Assembly: GCF_008011665.1 (NCBI RefSeq) | Contig: NZ_VOWJ01000023.1 | Span: 62,001-126,000, forward strand | DNA from: Campylobacter volucris | Lineage (GTDB): Bacteria > Campylobacterota > Campylobacteria > Campylobacterales > Campylobacteraceae | Length of the DNA stretch: 64,000 nt | Direction: 5' to 3' | Part shown: piece after piece, positions 37,907 to 51,638 of the stretch | How the letters are laid out: every line of letters begins with the position of its first letter | Position numbering within the stretch: position 1 is the first letter of the stretch | The notes under the pieces: model-generated | Told to the model about the DNA's origin: nothing | Databases searched by the model: none | What the model saw: the letters and a program-made list of their open reading frames with translations, nothing else | Program-made: the position numbers and the translations under genes

Positions 37907-38017
37907 TTATTTGTCATCATTTTTTCCTTCATTTTTCAATACATAAATAATTCCACCAATACTTACTATAACAACTATAGCAATAAATATAATTTGCATA
38001 ATATCTAAAAGTGTCAT
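37907..38017 (-). CDS. 36-residue hydrophobic membrane peptide after rlmN
   Basis: Starts at the ATG whose last two bases begin the rlmN stop (ATGA), so it is translationally coupled to rlmN. One membrane helix ([19 protein letters not shown]) and a charged tail (KNEGKNDDK). C. jejuni has a small hydrophobic gene at the same position, which supports it as real. Function unknown. Confidence 0.75.
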   Translation of the reverse strand: MTLLDIMQIIFIAIVVIVSIGGIIYVLKNEGKNDDK

Positions 38018-39069
38018 GATAACCTTTCTTTTAACTGCCCACAAGCTGCTGATATATCAAGTCCTTTGCTTTCTCTTATAGTACAAGTAACACCTTTTGC
38101 GCTTAAATAATCTTGAAATTTAACAGCATTTTCAATGCTTGGTCTTTTATATTCACTACCTTCGTGTGGATTAAAAAGTATTAAATTTACTTTAGCTTTT
38201 ATACCATTTAAAAGTTTTACCAATTCTTTTGCATGCTCTATTTTATCATTCAAACCATCTATTAAAAGATATTCAAATAAAACTCTTTTTCTTTGATCTA
38301 TAGGAAAAGCTCTAACAGCATCCATAATACTAGCTATATTATATGCCTTATTTATAGGCATAAGCTTAGTTCTAAGCTCATCATTTACAGCATGTAGCGA
38401 AATGGCTAAAAGAACGCCTAAATTCATATTTCCAAGTTCGATTATTTGCTTTGCCAATCCACTAGTACTTATAGTTTGTCTTCTAGGGCTTATAGCTAAT
38501 GCATCATTATCAGCTAAAATTTTTACAGCTTTTGATACATTTTTAAGATTATCAAGTGGCTCTCCCATACCCATATAGACTATATTTACTCTTCTTTCAT
38601 AAGGGATATTATTGTGCTTTTTTATCCATAAAATTTGTCCTACTATCTCACCAGCACTTAAATTTCTTTTTAAACCACCTTTAGCTGTCAAACAAAAACT
38701 ACAACCACTTTTGCAACCCACTTGAGATGAAACACATATAGTATATCTAGCATGTTTAATTATTTTTCCATTCTCATCTATAAGCTCTTTTTTCATAGGA
38801 AGTAAAACTGATTCTATTTTCATGCCATCTAAAAGCTCAAAAAGATATTTTATACTACCATCTTTACTTTCTTCACTTTTTATACATTTTAATGGAGAAA
38901 AATGATAAGTATTATTTAATTCTTCTCTCAAATTTTTTGGTAAAGAAGACATTTGCAAAAAATCATTTGTATTTTTTTTATAAATCCATTCGAAAATTTG
39001 TTTTACTCTAAAATTTGGTTTTATTATTTCGTATAATTCTTCTTTTGTGTAATCTAAAATATTTATCAA
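38014..39069 (-). CDS. rlmN: Dual-specificity RNA methyltransferase RlmN
   Basis: 351 residues from a TTG with AAAGG six bases upstream. The radical-SAM cluster motif [14 protein letters not shown] is present, with GMGEPL and the C-terminal catalytic Cys region (DISAACGQL). It methylates A2503 of 23S rRNA and A37 of some tRNAs at C2. It lies between the nucleoside phosphorylase-like gene and the small membrane peptide. Confidence 0.95.
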   Translation of the reverse strand: MINILDYTKEELYEIIKPNFRVKQIFEWIYKKNTNDFLQMSSLPKNLREELNNTYHFSPLKCIKSEESKDGSIKYLFELLDGMKIESVLLPMKKELIDENGKIIKHARYTICVSSQVGCKSGCSFCLTAKGGLKRNLSAGEIVGQILWIKKHNNIPYERRVNIVYMGMGEPLDNLKNVSKAVKILADNDALAISPRRQTISTSGLAKQIIELGNMNLGVLLAISLHAVNDELRTKLMPINKAYNIASIMDAVRAFPIDQRKRVLFEYLLIDGLNDKIEHAKELVKLLNGIKAKVNLILFNPHEGSEYKRPSIENAVKFQDYLSAKGVTCTIRESKGLDISAACGQLKERLS

Positions 39070-39079
39070 TCTAAACCTT

Positions 39080-39613
39080 TTATATTAATTTTTTATCAAA
39101 TAAATAATCTTTTAATTTTTCTTTAGCAAATTTATGATTTTTTAAAAAATCTTCATGGGCAAATTCATTACAAAAATTTGTAGCACATAAATAACAAATT
39201 GCATCTATATTATGATTTTTTGCACAAGAAAGCACTGAATAAGCCTCCATATTTTCTATGCTAAGTCCAAGTTGTGCATATTTTTGAGCTATAGTTTTAT
39301 CTTTACATATATAGTTAGAAGAATTGATAATAGTTTCATGTGAAACATTTAATATAATTTTATTTTCTATAGGAGTATAAAATCCGTCAAAAAAATTAGA
39401 ATATTCTATATTACTAGCACAAGAACTCTCATAAATATCCAAAATTTCTCCATCTTTATAAATTCCACAAGTTCCTATAAAAATGATTTGTTTAGCACTT
39501 GTTTTGCTTAAAATTTTTCCTAAATTAAAAGCAGAATTTATAAGGCCTATTCCTATATTTTGTGCAAATTCAAATTCCTCATTACCGCCTGCACAAACTA
39601 TCAACTTATCCAA
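39080..39613 (-). CDS. Nucleoside phosphorylase superfamily protein
   Basis: 177 residues from a TTG start with AAAGG. Features of the PNP/MTAN fold: [10 protein letters not shown] (phosphate/ribose region), [12 protein letters not shown] (the Met-Glu ribose-binding pair) and ICYLCATNF. It is shorter than typical phosphorylases (230-250), so part of the fold is trimmed and activity is uncertain. Lies 10 bases upstream of rlmN in the same transcript and divergent from rsmA; the same neighbours occur in C. jejuni. Confidence 0.75.
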   Translation of the reverse strand: MDKLIVCAGGNEEFEFAQNIGIGLINSAFNLGKILSKTSAKQIIFIGTCGIYKDGEILDIYESSCASNIEYSNFFDGFYTPIENKIILNVSHETIINSSNYICKDKTIAQKYAQLGLSIENMEAYSVLSCAKNHNIDAICYLCATNFCNEFAHEDFLKNHKFAKEKLKDYLFDKKLI

Positions 39614-39703
39614 TTGAAACCTTTTATAAAAAATAAGGTAAATTTTATCTAATTGGTGCTTAAAATAATGCTATAATTAATTAATTTTAGATAGAATATA
39701 TCA

Positions 39704-40525
39704 ATGATAAAAGCAAAAAAACATTTTGGACAAAATTTTTTATGCGATAAGGGTGTGATAATGAAAATCACTCAAGCCATACCCAAAGATACTACAAATA
39801 TAGTTGAAATTGGGCCTGGCTTAGGTGATTTAACGCAAGAACTTTTGAAAATCCCACAAGTCCAACTAAGAGCTTATGAGATCGATAAAGATTTAATTCC
39901 TATTTTAGATAAAAAATTTCAAAATGAAATTCAAGGTGGAAATTTCGAGCTTATACATAAAGATGCTAGTTTAGCTTTTGAAAATGGAAATTTAAGCAAG
40001 AAAGAGTATTTTTTGGTAGCAAATTTACCTTATTATGTTGCTACAAATTTAATTTTACAAGCCTTAGAGGATAACAAATGTCTAGGGCTAATTGTTATGG
40101 TGCAAAAAGAAGTCGCGCAAAAATTTTGTGCAAATTTTAAAGAAAGTAATTTTTCAGCATTAAGTGTTCTTTGTGAGTTGATTTGCAAACGAAATTTATT
40201 ATTTGAAATCAAATCAGAAAGTTTTAATCCGCCTCCAAAAGTTACTTCAGCTGTAATGAAGCTCAAAAAAATAGCGACTTATGAGCAAAAAATTGAAAAT
40301 TTAGAAGATTTTAAAGCTTTTCTTAGAATTTGTTTTCAAAATCCAAGAAAACAATTAATATCAAATTTTAAAGATAAAAAAGAAAAAATTTTAGAAATTT
40401 TCAATACATTAAAAATAATGCCTACTTCAAGGGCTCATGAAATAAGCGTTGATCAATACCTTAAAATTTTTAAGTATTTAAAGGATAACTATGAACGAGG
40501 AAAACAAAACTTTAGAGCAAAATAA
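39704..40525 (+). CDS. rsmA: 16S rRNA dimethyladenosine transferase (RsmA/KsgA)
   Basis: 273 residues. The N-terminus KKHFGQNFLCD is family-specific, motif I is VEIGPGLGDLTQ, and motif IV is NLPYYV. It dimethylates two adenines near the 3' end of 16S rRNA, and loss gives kasugamycin resistance. Its last 35 bases overlap the start of rnj, so the two are co-expressed. Confidence 0.96.
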   Translation: MIKAKKHFGQNFLCDKGVIMKITQAIPKDTTNIVEIGPGLGDLTQELLKIPQVQLRAYEIDKDLIPILDKKFQNEIQGGNFELIHKDASLAFENGNLSKKEYFLVANLPYYVATNLILQALEDNKCLGLIVMVQKEVAQKFCANFKESNFSALSVLCELICKRNLLFEIKSESFNPPPKVTSAVMKLKKIATYEQKIENLEDFKAFLRICFQNPRKQLISNFKDKKEKILEIFNTLKIMPTSRAHEISVDQYLKIFKYLKDNYERGKQNFRAK

Positions 40526-42431
40526 AGCTAGAAAATTTAATAAATTTAAAAATAAAAGAAAAAGAAATTTTGAAAATACAACAGAAGAAGGTGTTAATAA
40601 CATAGAAAATTCTACCAATTCTGATGATAAAAAGAAAAAAAAGAAAAATCGAAATTTACCTTCAAAATTGAATGGCAATGAAGATTGGCAAATAGAGCTT
40701 GCAAAAAGCATAGAAGCAAATAAGCTTATGCATGAGTTAAGATTACACCCTTTAAAACACAATAATCAAAGTGAATATAAAATCAAAATTACACCTCTTG
40801 GTGGGCTTGGAGAAATAGGTGGAAATATAACCGTTTTTGAAACAAACAATGATGCAATTGTTGTTGATATTGGGATGAGTTTCCCTGATGGAACTATGCA
40901 TGGAGTGGATATTATCATACCTGATTTTGATTATATAAGAAAGATTAAAAATAAAATTAGAGCTATTATTATCACTCATGCACACGAAGATCATATAGGT
41001 GCTGTACCGTATTTTTTTAAAGAATTTCAATTTCCAATTTATGCTACTCCATTGGCTCTTGGAATGATTTCAAATAAATTTGAAGAGCATGGACTAAAAG
41101 CTGAACGCAAATGGTTTAGACCAGTTACCAAAAGAGAAATTTATGAAATAGGTGATTTTGATATAGAATGGATACATATAACCCATTCTATCATTGACGC
41201 TTCAGCATTAGCCATAAAAACTAAAGCAGGTACTATAATACATACAGGAGATTTTAAAATAGATCAAACTCCAATTGATGGCTATCCAACAGATTTAAAT
41301 CGTTTAGCTCAATATGGAGAAGAAGGGGTTTTGTGCCTTTTAAGTGATAGTACAAACTCATACAAAGAAGGCTATACTAAAAGTGAAAGTTCAGTGGGAC
41401 CTACTTTTGATCAAATTTTTTCTAAAACTAAAGGTAGAGTAATAATGAGTACTTTTAGCTCAAATATACATAGAGTCTATCAAGCAATTAGCTATGGCTT
41501 AAAATATGGAAGAAAAGTATGCGTCATTGGTAGATCCATGGAAAGAAATTTATATACAACCATGGAACTTGGATATATTAAACTAGATAGAAAAATTTTC
41601 ATTGATGCAGATGAGGTAAGCAAATATAAAGACAATGAAGTGCTTATAGTTACCACAGGAAGTCAAGGCGAGACAATGAGTGCTTTATATAGAATGGCCA
41701 CAGATGAGCATAAATTTATTAAAATCAAACCTAGTGATCAAGTGATCATCTCAGCTAAAGCTATACCTGGAAATGAAGCAAATGTTTCTGCTGTGCTTGA
41801 TTTTCTTTTAAAAGCAGGAGCAAAAGTAGCTTATCAAGAATTTAGCGAAATTCATGTAAGTGGACATGCTAGTATAGAAGAGCAAAAACTAATGCTAACC
41901 TTAGTAAAACCTAAATTTTTTCTACCTGTCCATGGAGAATATAACCACATAAACAAACATAAAGAAACGGCTATTAAATGTGGAATTCCTGAAAGAAATA
42001 TTTATTTAATGAGTGATGGTGATCAAGTAGAGCTTTGTCAAAAATACATCAAACGCGTAAAAACAGTCAAAACAGGTAAGGTTTTTGTAGACAATCAAAT
42101 CAATAAACAAATCGCTGATGATGTTGTAATAGATAGACAAAAATTAGCAGATAGTGGTATAGTAGTCATTATTGCTCAACTAAATAAAGAAACCAAAACA
42201 CTTATAAATAAACCAAGAGTTTTTAGTTATGGCTTGGTAGCAGATAAGCAAGATGGAGCATTTTCTAAAGAAATGAGTGATGTTTTAAGTCAATTTTTAC
42301 CAAATATAAAGGATGAAATTTTAAACAATCCAAAAATTTTAGAAGCACAAATTAGACAAGTGTTAAAAAAACATATATTTAAAAAAATTAAAAAATATCC
42401 AACCATAGTTCCAACAATATTTGTAGTATAA
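40491..42431 (+). CDS. rnj: Ribonuclease J
   Basis: 646 residues with AAGGAT upstream; the start lies inside rsmA. The first ~100 residues are a Lys/Asn-rich disordered extension (KKKKKKNRNLPSK), like that of Helicobacter RNase J. Then a metallo-beta-lactamase/beta-CASP domain with HAHEDHIGA zinc motif, SDSTNS, and HGEYNH. It is the main mRNA-decay nuclease in epsilonproteobacteria, which lack RNase E. Confidence 0.95.
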   Translation: MNEENKTLEQNKARKFNKFKNKRKRNFENTTEEGVNNIENSTNSDDKKKKKKNRNLPSKLNGNEDWQIELAKSIEANKLMHELRLHPLKHNNQSEYKIKITPLGGLGEIGGNITVFETNNDAIVVDIGMSFPDGTMHGVDIIIPDFDYIRKIKNKIRAIIITHAHEDHIGAVPYFFKEFQFPIYATPLALGMISNKFEEHGLKAERKWFRPVTKREIYEIGDFDIEWIHITHSIIDASALAIKTKAGTIIHTGDFKIDQTPIDGYPTDLNRLAQYGEEGVLCLLSDSTNSYKEGYTKSESSVGPTFDQIFSKTKGRVIMSTFSSNIHRVYQAISYGLKYGRKVCVIGRSMERNLYTTMELGYIKLDRKIFIDADEVSKYKDNEVLIVTTGSQGETMSALYRMATDEHKFIKIKPSDQVIISAKAIPGNEANVSAVLDFLLKAGAKVAYQEFSEIHVSGHASIEEQKLMLTLVKPKFFLPVHGEYNHINKHKETAIKCGIPERNIYLMSDGDQVELCQKYIKRVKTVKTGKVFVDNQINKQIADDVVIDRQKLADSGIVVIIAQLNKETKTLINKPRVFSYGLVADKQDGAFSKEMSDVLSQFLPNIKDEILNNPKILEAQIRQVLKKHIFKKIKKYPTIVPTIFVV

Positions 42432-42442
42432 AATGAGTGAAA

Positions 42443-43204
42443 ATGAGAATTAACAAATTTATCTCACACAATAGCAAATATTCACGCCGTGAAGCTGATG
42501 AGCTTATAAAGCAAGGTTTGGTTAAAATAAATCACAAGATTGCAAAATTAAGCGATAGTGTAAAAGAAGATGATAAAATTTTTATAAATGGTAAAAAATT
42601 ACATAAAAAAACACAATTTTCAGTCATCATTTATCACAAACAAAAGGGTGAAATAGTTAGTAAAAAAGATGATAGAGATAGAAAAACTATTTATCATACC
42701 CTGCCAAAACAATTTAGCACTTGGCTTAGTGTGGGAAGATTAGATTTTGCAAGTGAAGGTTTGCTTTTACTAACAGACTCTCCTGTAATAGCTAATGCGT
42801 TAATGCATAGTGATTTAGAAAGAGAGTATTATTTAAAAGTTAAAGGTATTGTAGATAAAAATGTCATAGAGGCTATGCAAAATGGTTTAGAAATTCAAAA
42901 TGAAACAAAAGGAGCTCACGCAAAAACCAAAATAACATCTATGAGTTTTGCTCCTTTTTTGGATTTTGAAATTTTTGGATCAAGTGGAGGATTTACCAAA
43001 CTAAAAGTAATTATCAATGAAGGTAAAAATAGAGAACTTAGAAGATTTTTTGGACATTTTGATCTAGAAGTAATGGATCTTAAAAGAGTGGCTTTTGGTG
43101 CTTTAGATCTTGGTGTATTAAAAGCTGGAAAATATCGCTATTTAGAAAATGGAGAGTATGATAAATTAAGAGATTTTCTAAAATTTAATAATATAAAATA
43201 TTAA
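42443..43204 (+). CDS. Pseudouridine synthase, RluB/RsuA family
   Basis: 253 residues from the ATG at 42443; a GTG at 42437 is an alternative. S4 domain at the start (RINKFISHNSKYSRREADEL), then the catalytic region with VGRLDFASEGLLLLTD (Asp nucleophile) and EGKNRELRRFFGHF. Probably modifies 23S rRNA. It follows rnj by 11 bases in the rsmA-rnj operon. Confidence 0.9.
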   Translation: MRINKFISHNSKYSRREADELIKQGLVKINHKIAKLSDSVKEDDKIFINGKKLHKKTQFSVIIYHKQKGEIVSKKDDRDRKTIYHTLPKQFSTWLSVGRLDFASEGLLLLTDSPVIANALMHSDLEREYYLKVKGIVDKNVIEAMQNGLEIQNETKGAHAKTKITSMSFAPFLDFEIFGSSGGFTKLKVIINEGKNRELRRFFGHFDLEVMDLKRVAFGALDLGVLKAGKYRYLENGEYDKLRDFLKFNNIKY

Positions 43205-43290
43205 AACAAGTAAGCAATTTAAACTTTAATAGTTCGCATTCTAAATACTTTAATATCGCTTAAATTTATAAAAATTTAATTTATTTTTTG

Positions 43291-43296
43291 TATAAT
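43291..43296 (+). promoter_or_regulatory. Promoter -10 box upstream of rpsT
   Basis: TATAAT at 43291-43296 preceded by TTG, within a T-rich upstream pattern typical of Campylobacter sigma-70 promoters, about 30 bases before the rpsT start. Confidence 0.65.
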
Positions 43297-43326
43297 TATC
43301 AACTTAATTTATAAAAAAGGAACATT

Positions 43327-43590
43327 ATGGCAAACCATAAATCTGCTGAAAAAAGAGCAAGACAAACTATAAAAAGAACTGAAAGAAATAGATTTTATAG
43401 AACAAGATTAAAAAACATTACTAAAACAGTTCGCGAGGCAGCAGCAAATAACGACAAAGAAGCAGCAATAAATGCATTAAAAGTAGCAAATAAAAGCATC
43501 CATGCTATGGTAAGTCGTGGATTTTTGAAAAAACAAACCGCTTCACGCCGTGTAAGTAGATTAGCATTGTTGGTAAATAAAATAGCATAA
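43327..43590 (+). CDS. rpsT: 30S ribosomal protein S20
   Basis: 87 residues, basic and helical, starting [13 protein letters not shown] and with the [16 protein letters not shown] segment near the C-terminus. Own promoter upstream. Four bases before prfA. Confidence 0.98.
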   Translation: MANHKSAEKRARQTIKRTERNRFYRTRLKNITKTVREAAANNDKEAAINALKVANKSIHAMVSRGFLKKQTASRRVSRLALLVNKIA

Positions 43591-43594
43591 TTTA

Positions 43595-44662
43595 ATGTTA
43601 GCTGATAAACTCAAACCCTTTTTAGCACGCTTTGATGAGCTTAATGCTCTCTTGATCGATGTTAATATCTCCAATGATATTTCCAAAATGACTGCTCTAT
43701 CAAAAGAGCAAAAAAATTTAGAACCTATAGTAGAAAAAGCTCAAGAATATCTTAAAACTTTAGAGGATATAGAAGAAAATAAGGTTCTATTATCTGATCT
43801 TGAGCTTGGAGAATTAGCCAAAGAAGAATTAAAAAATTTAGAACTTTTAAAACCTAAACTTGAAGAAGAATTAAAAATCCTTTTATTACCAAAAGATCCA
43901 AATGATGATAAAAATATCTTTTTAGAAATTCGTGCTGGAACTGGTGGTGATGAGGCTTCTTTATTTGTTGGAGATTTGGTAAAAGCTTACATACGCTATG
44001 CTGAAAATCGTGATTATAAATACGAAATAGTCAGTTCAAGCGAAGGAAGTGTTGGTGGATTTAAAGAAATCATCATTCTTATAAAAGGAAATGGAGCTTA
44101 TTCTAGGTTAAAATATGAAGGTGGTACTCACAGAGTTCAAAGAGTTCCTGAAACTGAATCACAAGGAAGAGTTCATACTTCAGCTATTACAGTAGCTATT
44201 ATGCCTGAAGTTGATGATATAGAAATTCAAATCAACCCAAACGATTTAAAAATTGATGTAATGCGTAGTAGCGGTCATGGTGGACAAAGTGTAAATACCA
44301 CAGATAGTGCTGTAAGAATTACCCATATCCCAACTGGCATAGTAGTAGTAAATCAAGATGGTAAAAGTCAGCATAAAAATAAAGAAAGTGCTATGAAAGT
44401 CTTAAAAGCAAGACTTTTTGAAATGCAAGAACAAGAGCGCTTAGCAAAAGAAAGTCAAGCAAGAAAATCTCAAGTTGGAAGCGGTGATAGAAGCGAACGC
44501 ATACGCACTTATAATTTCCCTCAAAATAGAATTAGCGATCATAGAATAAATCTTACTCTATATAGACTTGATGCGATTTTAGAAGGTGGTCTTTTTGATG
44601 AAATCATAGAACCATTGATTGCTTATCATCAAGCTCAAGCTTTAAAACAAGAAAATTTATAA
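43595..44662 (+). CDS. prfA: Peptide chain release factor 1
   Basis: 355 residues. The catalytic GGQ is at residues 229-231 ([17 protein letters not shown]), and the PxT-type recognition region shows VPETESQGR. It releases peptides at UAA and UAG. Co-transcribed with rpsT, as in other campylobacters. Confidence 0.97.
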   Translation: MLADKLKPFLARFDELNALLIDVNISNDISKMTALSKEQKNLEPIVEKAQEYLKTLEDIEENKVLLSDLELGELAKEELKNLELLKPKLEEELKILLLPKDPNDDKNIFLEIRAGTGGDEASLFVGDLVKAYIRYAENRDYKYEIVSSSEGSVGGFKEIIILIKGNGAYSRLKYEGGTHRVQRVPETESQGRVHTSAITVAIMPEVDDIEIQINPNDLKIDVMRSSGHGGQSVNTTDSAVRITHIPTGIVVVNQDGKSQHKNKESAMKVLKARLFEMQEQERLAKESQARKSQVGSGDRSERIRTYNFPQNRISDHRINLTLYRLDAILEGGLFDEIIEPLIAYHQAQALKQENL

Positions 44663-45196
44663 TTTAATTGTTTGTTAGATCAAGTATTATTTTTCGTTAA
44701 ACTTAAGCAATAAATACATAAATTTTGTTATCCTAATTTTTCTACTACTATAACTTTAAACACTACTGTTATAAAAATTTTTGCTACTTTATTAAGATTT
44801 TTACATTTTTTATTAGAGAGATGGTTATAGTATATTCTAATTAAACCATATTCTTATGTAATTTCATATCGCAATTCTTGCTACTGTATCAAGCTCTTTG
44901 TTATTTTTTGCTAATTCCATAACTCTTCAAATAGATGCTATTAATTTGCATTCATCCATAATTTTGGTTTTTTATAATACCTATGCTATAACGCTCAAAA
45001 GAAACATTTTCAGTCAAAGCTATAGCTTTTAGCAAAAATATAAGTATATTGTTTAGATGTACTTTTAAAGTTTTTATCATACCTGTAAAAATTTCAGGTT
45101 AAGTATCATTAATAAAAATTTTTACTTCATAAGTATAAACAATACCTTGAAATATCATCAATAATAGCAATTTTTGAATCAACTATTCCAAAAACA
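44663..45196 (-). other. Gene-free stretch with decayed coding sequence
   Basis: 534 bases without an intact gene between convergent prfA and recJ. Short minus-strand stretches look like former coding sequence broken by stops and frame changes (for instance MIKTLKVHLNNI near 45070 and MELAKNNKELDTVARIAI near 44900). The original family is not recognised. No RNA gene, repeat or strong terminator is visible. Confidence 0.4.
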
Positions 45197-48410
<3,214 letters not shown>

Positions 48411-48497
48411 CTATTTTTTTAAAATTATAACCAATAAAAAATTTTATTTTTATAAACTTTTTTTGTAAAATTAGCTTATTTTTTATAAGGATAATTG

Positions 48498-49124
48498 ATG
48501 AAGATTACATTATTAAACTACACTCCACTAAGCGTGTGCTCACATGCTACAAGAACTTGTTGGCAAAGTTTTGATAAAGGCGATTGTGGAGGAGAAAAAG
48601 ATAAAGAATTAATCGATCGCGTAGGAAATAAATTTAAACACGCTTCCACTTTAGAACATTTAAATTATACTTTTTATATACAAGATATTTCAAGAGCTTG
48701 CTTGCAAGAAGTTGCAAGACATCGTCATACTAGCCCTAGTGTAAAAAGCACAAGATATACTTTAAAAGAACTCAAAAATGAAAGTGAATTCAAAGAAAAT
48801 GACTTTGAAAATGCTAAAAGATATTTAGTATTAACAGGAAATGAAATAGTAGATAATGCAAGTATAAAAGCTTTGGAAAATTTGCGTTTAATTTTGCAAA
48901 ATAGCATAAGCTTAGACATCGCAAAATACTGCTTACCAGAAAGCTATAAAACCGAACTCACTTTGACTATAAACGCAAGAAGTTTGCAAAATTTTCTTAC
49001 TTTAAGAGGCTCTAAATCAGCTCTTTGGGAGATTAGAAATTTGGCTAATGCCCTATTTGCAAATTTACCACAAGAACATCAATTCATTTTTAAACATTGC
49101 ATAGAAGAAAATTCTCAAAAATAA
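48498..49124 (+). CDS. thyX: Flavin-dependent thymidylate synthase
   Basis: 208 residues from the ATG at 48498, with AAGGAT upstream. The RHRx7S signature is at residues 74-84 (RHRHTSPSVKS). Uses FAD and methylene-tetrahydrofolate to make dTMP, and replaces ThyA in Campylobacter. Its stop codon sits in the loop of the downstream terminator. Confidence 0.96.
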   Translation: MKITLLNYTPLSVCSHATRTCWQSFDKGDCGGEKDKELIDRVGNKFKHASTLEHLNYTFYIQDISRACLQEVARHRHTSPSVKSTRYTLKELKNESEFKENDFENAKRYLVLTGNEIVDNASIKALENLRLILQNSISLDIAKYCLPESYKTELTLTINARSLQNFLTLRGSKSALWEIRNLANALFANLPQEHQFIFKHCIEENSQK

Positions 49125-49134
49125 TTTTTGAGAA
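49112..49134. terminator. Bidirectional terminator between thyX and the PhnA-like gene
   Basis: TTCTCAAAAA and TTTTTGAGAA form a perfect 10-bp stem around TAA, which is the thyX stop codon. A/T tracts flank the core, so it can serve both convergent genes. Confidence 0.8.
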
Positions 49135-49139
49135 TTTAT

Positions 49140-49349
49140 TTAAATTTTCTTAAGAAATTCTGTTTTTAGCACTATCATACCAAATTTATCAACCTTAGCT
49201 TCAATCTCGGTATCTTTATTTGTTAATTTGATATTTTTGATAGTAGTGCCACGCTTTAAAGTAGCACCTGCTCCTTTGACTTTTAAATCTTTTATGACGC
49301 TTACACTATCACCTGCATTTAATTCTGCACCATTTGCATCTTTTGGCAT
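49140..49349 (-). CDS. PhnA/YjdM-like small protein
   Basis: 69 residues matching the C-terminal PhnA domain (KDANGAELNAGDSVSVIKDL, then GTTIKNIKLT). The N-terminal zinc ribbon of full-length PhnA/YjdM is missing, but this short form is widespread and intact-looking. Despite the name, a role in phosphonate use is not established. Convergent with thyX and downstream of the porin-like gene. Confidence 0.88.
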   Translation of the reverse strand: MPKDANGAELNAGDSVSVIKDLKVKGAGATLKRGTTIKNIKLTNKDTEIEAKVDKFGMIVLKTEFLKKI

Positions 49350-49357
49350 TTTTACTC

Positions 49358-50005
49358 CTAGAATTTATAAGTATAACCTAGATATAAACCATAATTAGTT
49401 TGTTCAGGATTATAAAAATTTGATCCTATAGCACTTTGATAAAAATTCTCCGAAGTATAGGTGGTTTTTTCTATTTTAAAACCAAATTCTATCTCATTTG
49501 AAGAATTTAGCTCATATAAAGCACCTATTTTTGCTCCATAAGTAAAACCATCAAAATTTTCAGATAGAGATAAAAGAGTTGTTTTTAAAGTAAGATCTGT
49601 TCTAGCATAACCACTATAAAGTCCCAAAACAGCTCTTGTATTATCAAATACTTTTGGAGTAAAATCATAACCAAATAAAATTTTATGAGTATCAAATTCT
49701 CCATCTATTGTAAATTTAGGAATTGTGATAACATCACTCATTTCACTTGAATAATTATAAGCACTATATACTCTATGATTTTCATTGATACGATAACCTA
49801 TTTTTAAACCAAAAACAGGAATATTTCCTTCTAAATCACCATTAAAATTTGATTGAGTTGTACCTCTATGTTTAATGCTACTATCTATTTTAGTATGAAA
49901 CCATCCAGCATCAACACCTAAAAACATACCAGAATTCTCATCTGCCATAGCTACATTAGAAAACAAAGCAATGCTTGCGATAATACTTAACGATTTTAAT
50001 TTCAT
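49358..50005 (-). CDS. Outer-membrane beta-barrel protein
   Basis: 215 residues: signal peptide (SIIASIALFSNVAMA) and a barrel of alternating strands ending in YTYKF, the C-terminal Phe signal for outer-membrane insertion. The size suggests an 8-strand OmpA/OMP_b-brl type barrel. Function unknown. Downstream of sorB, with 27 bases between. Confidence 0.82.
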   Translation of the reverse strand: MKLKSLSIIASIALFSNVAMADENSGMFLGVDAGWFHTKIDSSIKHRGTTQSNFNGDLEGNIPVFGLKIGYRINENHRVYSAYNYSSEMSDVITIPKFTIDGEFDTHKILFGYDFTPKVFDNTRAVLGLYSGYARTDLTLKTTLLSLSENFDGFTYGAKIGALYELNSSNEIEFGFKIEKTTYTSENFYQSAIGSNFYNPEQTNYGLYLGYTYKF

Positions 50006-50032
50006 CTTTTTTCCTTTATTCTATATAAATGA

Positions 50033-50371
50033 TTATCTTTCTGATAATAAATTTAAAGGGATTCTTCGTCTAGTATCGTATTTTTCCCCATAATATTTAG
50101 TTAAATAATTTAAAATTTTTTCTTCATCATCTGCAGGAATTTCCCATAAACCTTCAGATTGTTGCATCCAACGAATAGCAGCAAGCCAAGCTTGCCTACT
50201 TGCGCGCATATTAGTTATAAGACCTGAAGCATGACACGCTAAACAGTTAGCCTCCACTAAAGGAGAATCTGGATCTATAATCAATCCTGTATCAGGATTT
50301 ACTTTATATTCTGTATTTGCAAAAAGAAAAGAAAATCCTACACATAAAACTAAGATTATTTTTTTAAGCAT
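50033..50371 (-). CDS. sorB: Monohaem cytochrome c, SorB subunit
   Basis: 112 residues from the ATG at 50371; signal peptide then one CLACH haem site, with a Met-containing C-terminal half. Accepts electrons from SorA and passes them to the respiratory chain. It starts directly after the sorA stop. Matches the sulfite:cytochrome c oxidoreductase pair of C. jejuni, also near gyrB there. Confidence 0.92.
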   Translation of the reverse strand: MLKKIILVLCVGFSFLFANTEYKVNPDTGLIIDPDSPLVEANCLACHASGLITNMRASRQAWLAAIRWMQQSEGLWEIPADDEEKILNYLTKYYGEKYDTRRRIPLNLLSER

Positions 50372-50372
50372 A

Positions 50373-51638
50373 TCATACTCCAAAAACATTTATTCTATGG
50401 CAAGCATTGTTGATATAACCACCTGGATTCCATTGTGCTAAAACCATAGGCTGACTATTTCCTTCACTATCAACTGCTCTAGCCCAAATTTCATAATATC
50501 CTTTTGTTGGAATTGAAATTTGAGTGCTCCATTTTTGCCATGCAAGACGATTCAAAGGTTTTTCAACTTTTGCTTTAGTCCAAGTTACACCATAATCATT
50601 ACTTACATAAACTTCTTTAACTTCTAACTCACCTGCCCAAGCTTTTCCTCTAACTTCAAATTTTTTACCAGCTTTAATCTTATCGTCTTTTTTAATATTA
50701 GTAATAATCGATCTTACTGGCATTGATTCTATGATTTTCATTTCGACTTTAGATGTAAAATCACCTGGTTTTACAGGATCTACTGGAACCTTATAAGAAG
50801 TTCCCATTTTTTCACCATCATGGACTTTATTTCTTACAACAATTTTTGAAAGCCACTTGCCACTTGTACTTGCAGGGTATCCTCCGCAAATCAAACGAAG
50901 AGGATAACCATTTACCCAAGGTATATCTTTACCCTCATAAGCCCAAGCAACTAATGTTTCATCTTGCATAGCTTTTTTAATAGGTACACCCCTGCTAATA
51001 GGAGAAGCTTCTTCACCATTTAATTTAGTATCAATTCCATAATATCCTATATAAACAGCATCATCTTTCATACCACAATCTTCTAAAATATCTTTCAATC
51101 TAACGCCTGTCCATCTACCACAAGCAACAGCTCCATAACCCCATTGAGTTCCTTTAGTGCTAGGTATAACTTCACCTCTACCATTACCACCACACTCTAA
51201 AGTTAATGCATAAGTGTAATGTTTAAATTTTTTCTTTAACTCATCTAGAGTATATGTTTTTGCAGTTTTTACACTTTCTCCACCAATTTCAAGTGTCCAA
51301 CCTTTTTTCATTCTTTCTTTTATTGTACTCATTTCAGGTGGAACACCATTATTTCTTACAAAGAAATTTTCAGGTTTTGTAAAATCAGAATCCAAAGCAT
51401 AAGTTTGTGCTTCTGCTGTCATAGGTCTTTGCCCATGATAAATCATATCTTTTTTTCCATCTATTTTAAAGCTATCTAATTCTTTAGCAAGTGCTTGACT
51501 GCCTAAAAAATAATTATCAAAAGAAACATTTGCCAAAGCGCTAGCTCCAAGCAAAGTAATACCTAAATTTTTTAAAAAGCCTCTACGATCTTCTTGGGAT
51601 TGCAAATTTTGTTTTTGATCTAATTGATACTTTTCCAT
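50373..51638 (-). CDS. sorA: Sulfite:cytochrome c oxidoreductase, molybdenum subunit SorA
   Basis: 421 residues. Twin-arginine signal (DRRGFLKNLG, Arg18-Arg19) for export of the folded cofactor protein. The molybdopterin domain contains LTLECGGNGRGEV with the Mo-ligating Cys; a C-terminal dimerisation domain follows. It oxidises sulfite in the periplasm as an electron donor. Operon with sorB. Confidence 0.94.
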   Translation of the reverse strand: MEKYQLDQKQNLQSQEDRRGFLKNLGITLLGASALANVSFDNYFLGSQALAKELDSFKIDGKKDMIYHGQRPMTAEAQTYALDSDFTKPENFFVRNNGVPPEMSTIKERMKKGWTLEIGGESVKTAKTYTLDELKKKFKHYTYALTLECGGNGRGEVIPSTKGTQWGYGAVACGRWTGVRLKDILEDCGMKDDAVYIGYYGIDTKLNGEEASPISRGVPIKKAMQDETLVAWAYEGKDIPWVNGYPLRLICGGYPASTSGKWLSKIVVRNKVHDGEKMGTSYKVPVDPVKPGDFTSKVEMKIIESMPVRSIITNIKKDDKIKAGKKFEVRGKAWAGELEVKEVYVSNDYGVTWTKAKVEKPLNRLAWQKWSTQISIPTKGYYEIWARAVDSEGNSQPMVLAQWNPGGYINNACHRINVFGV

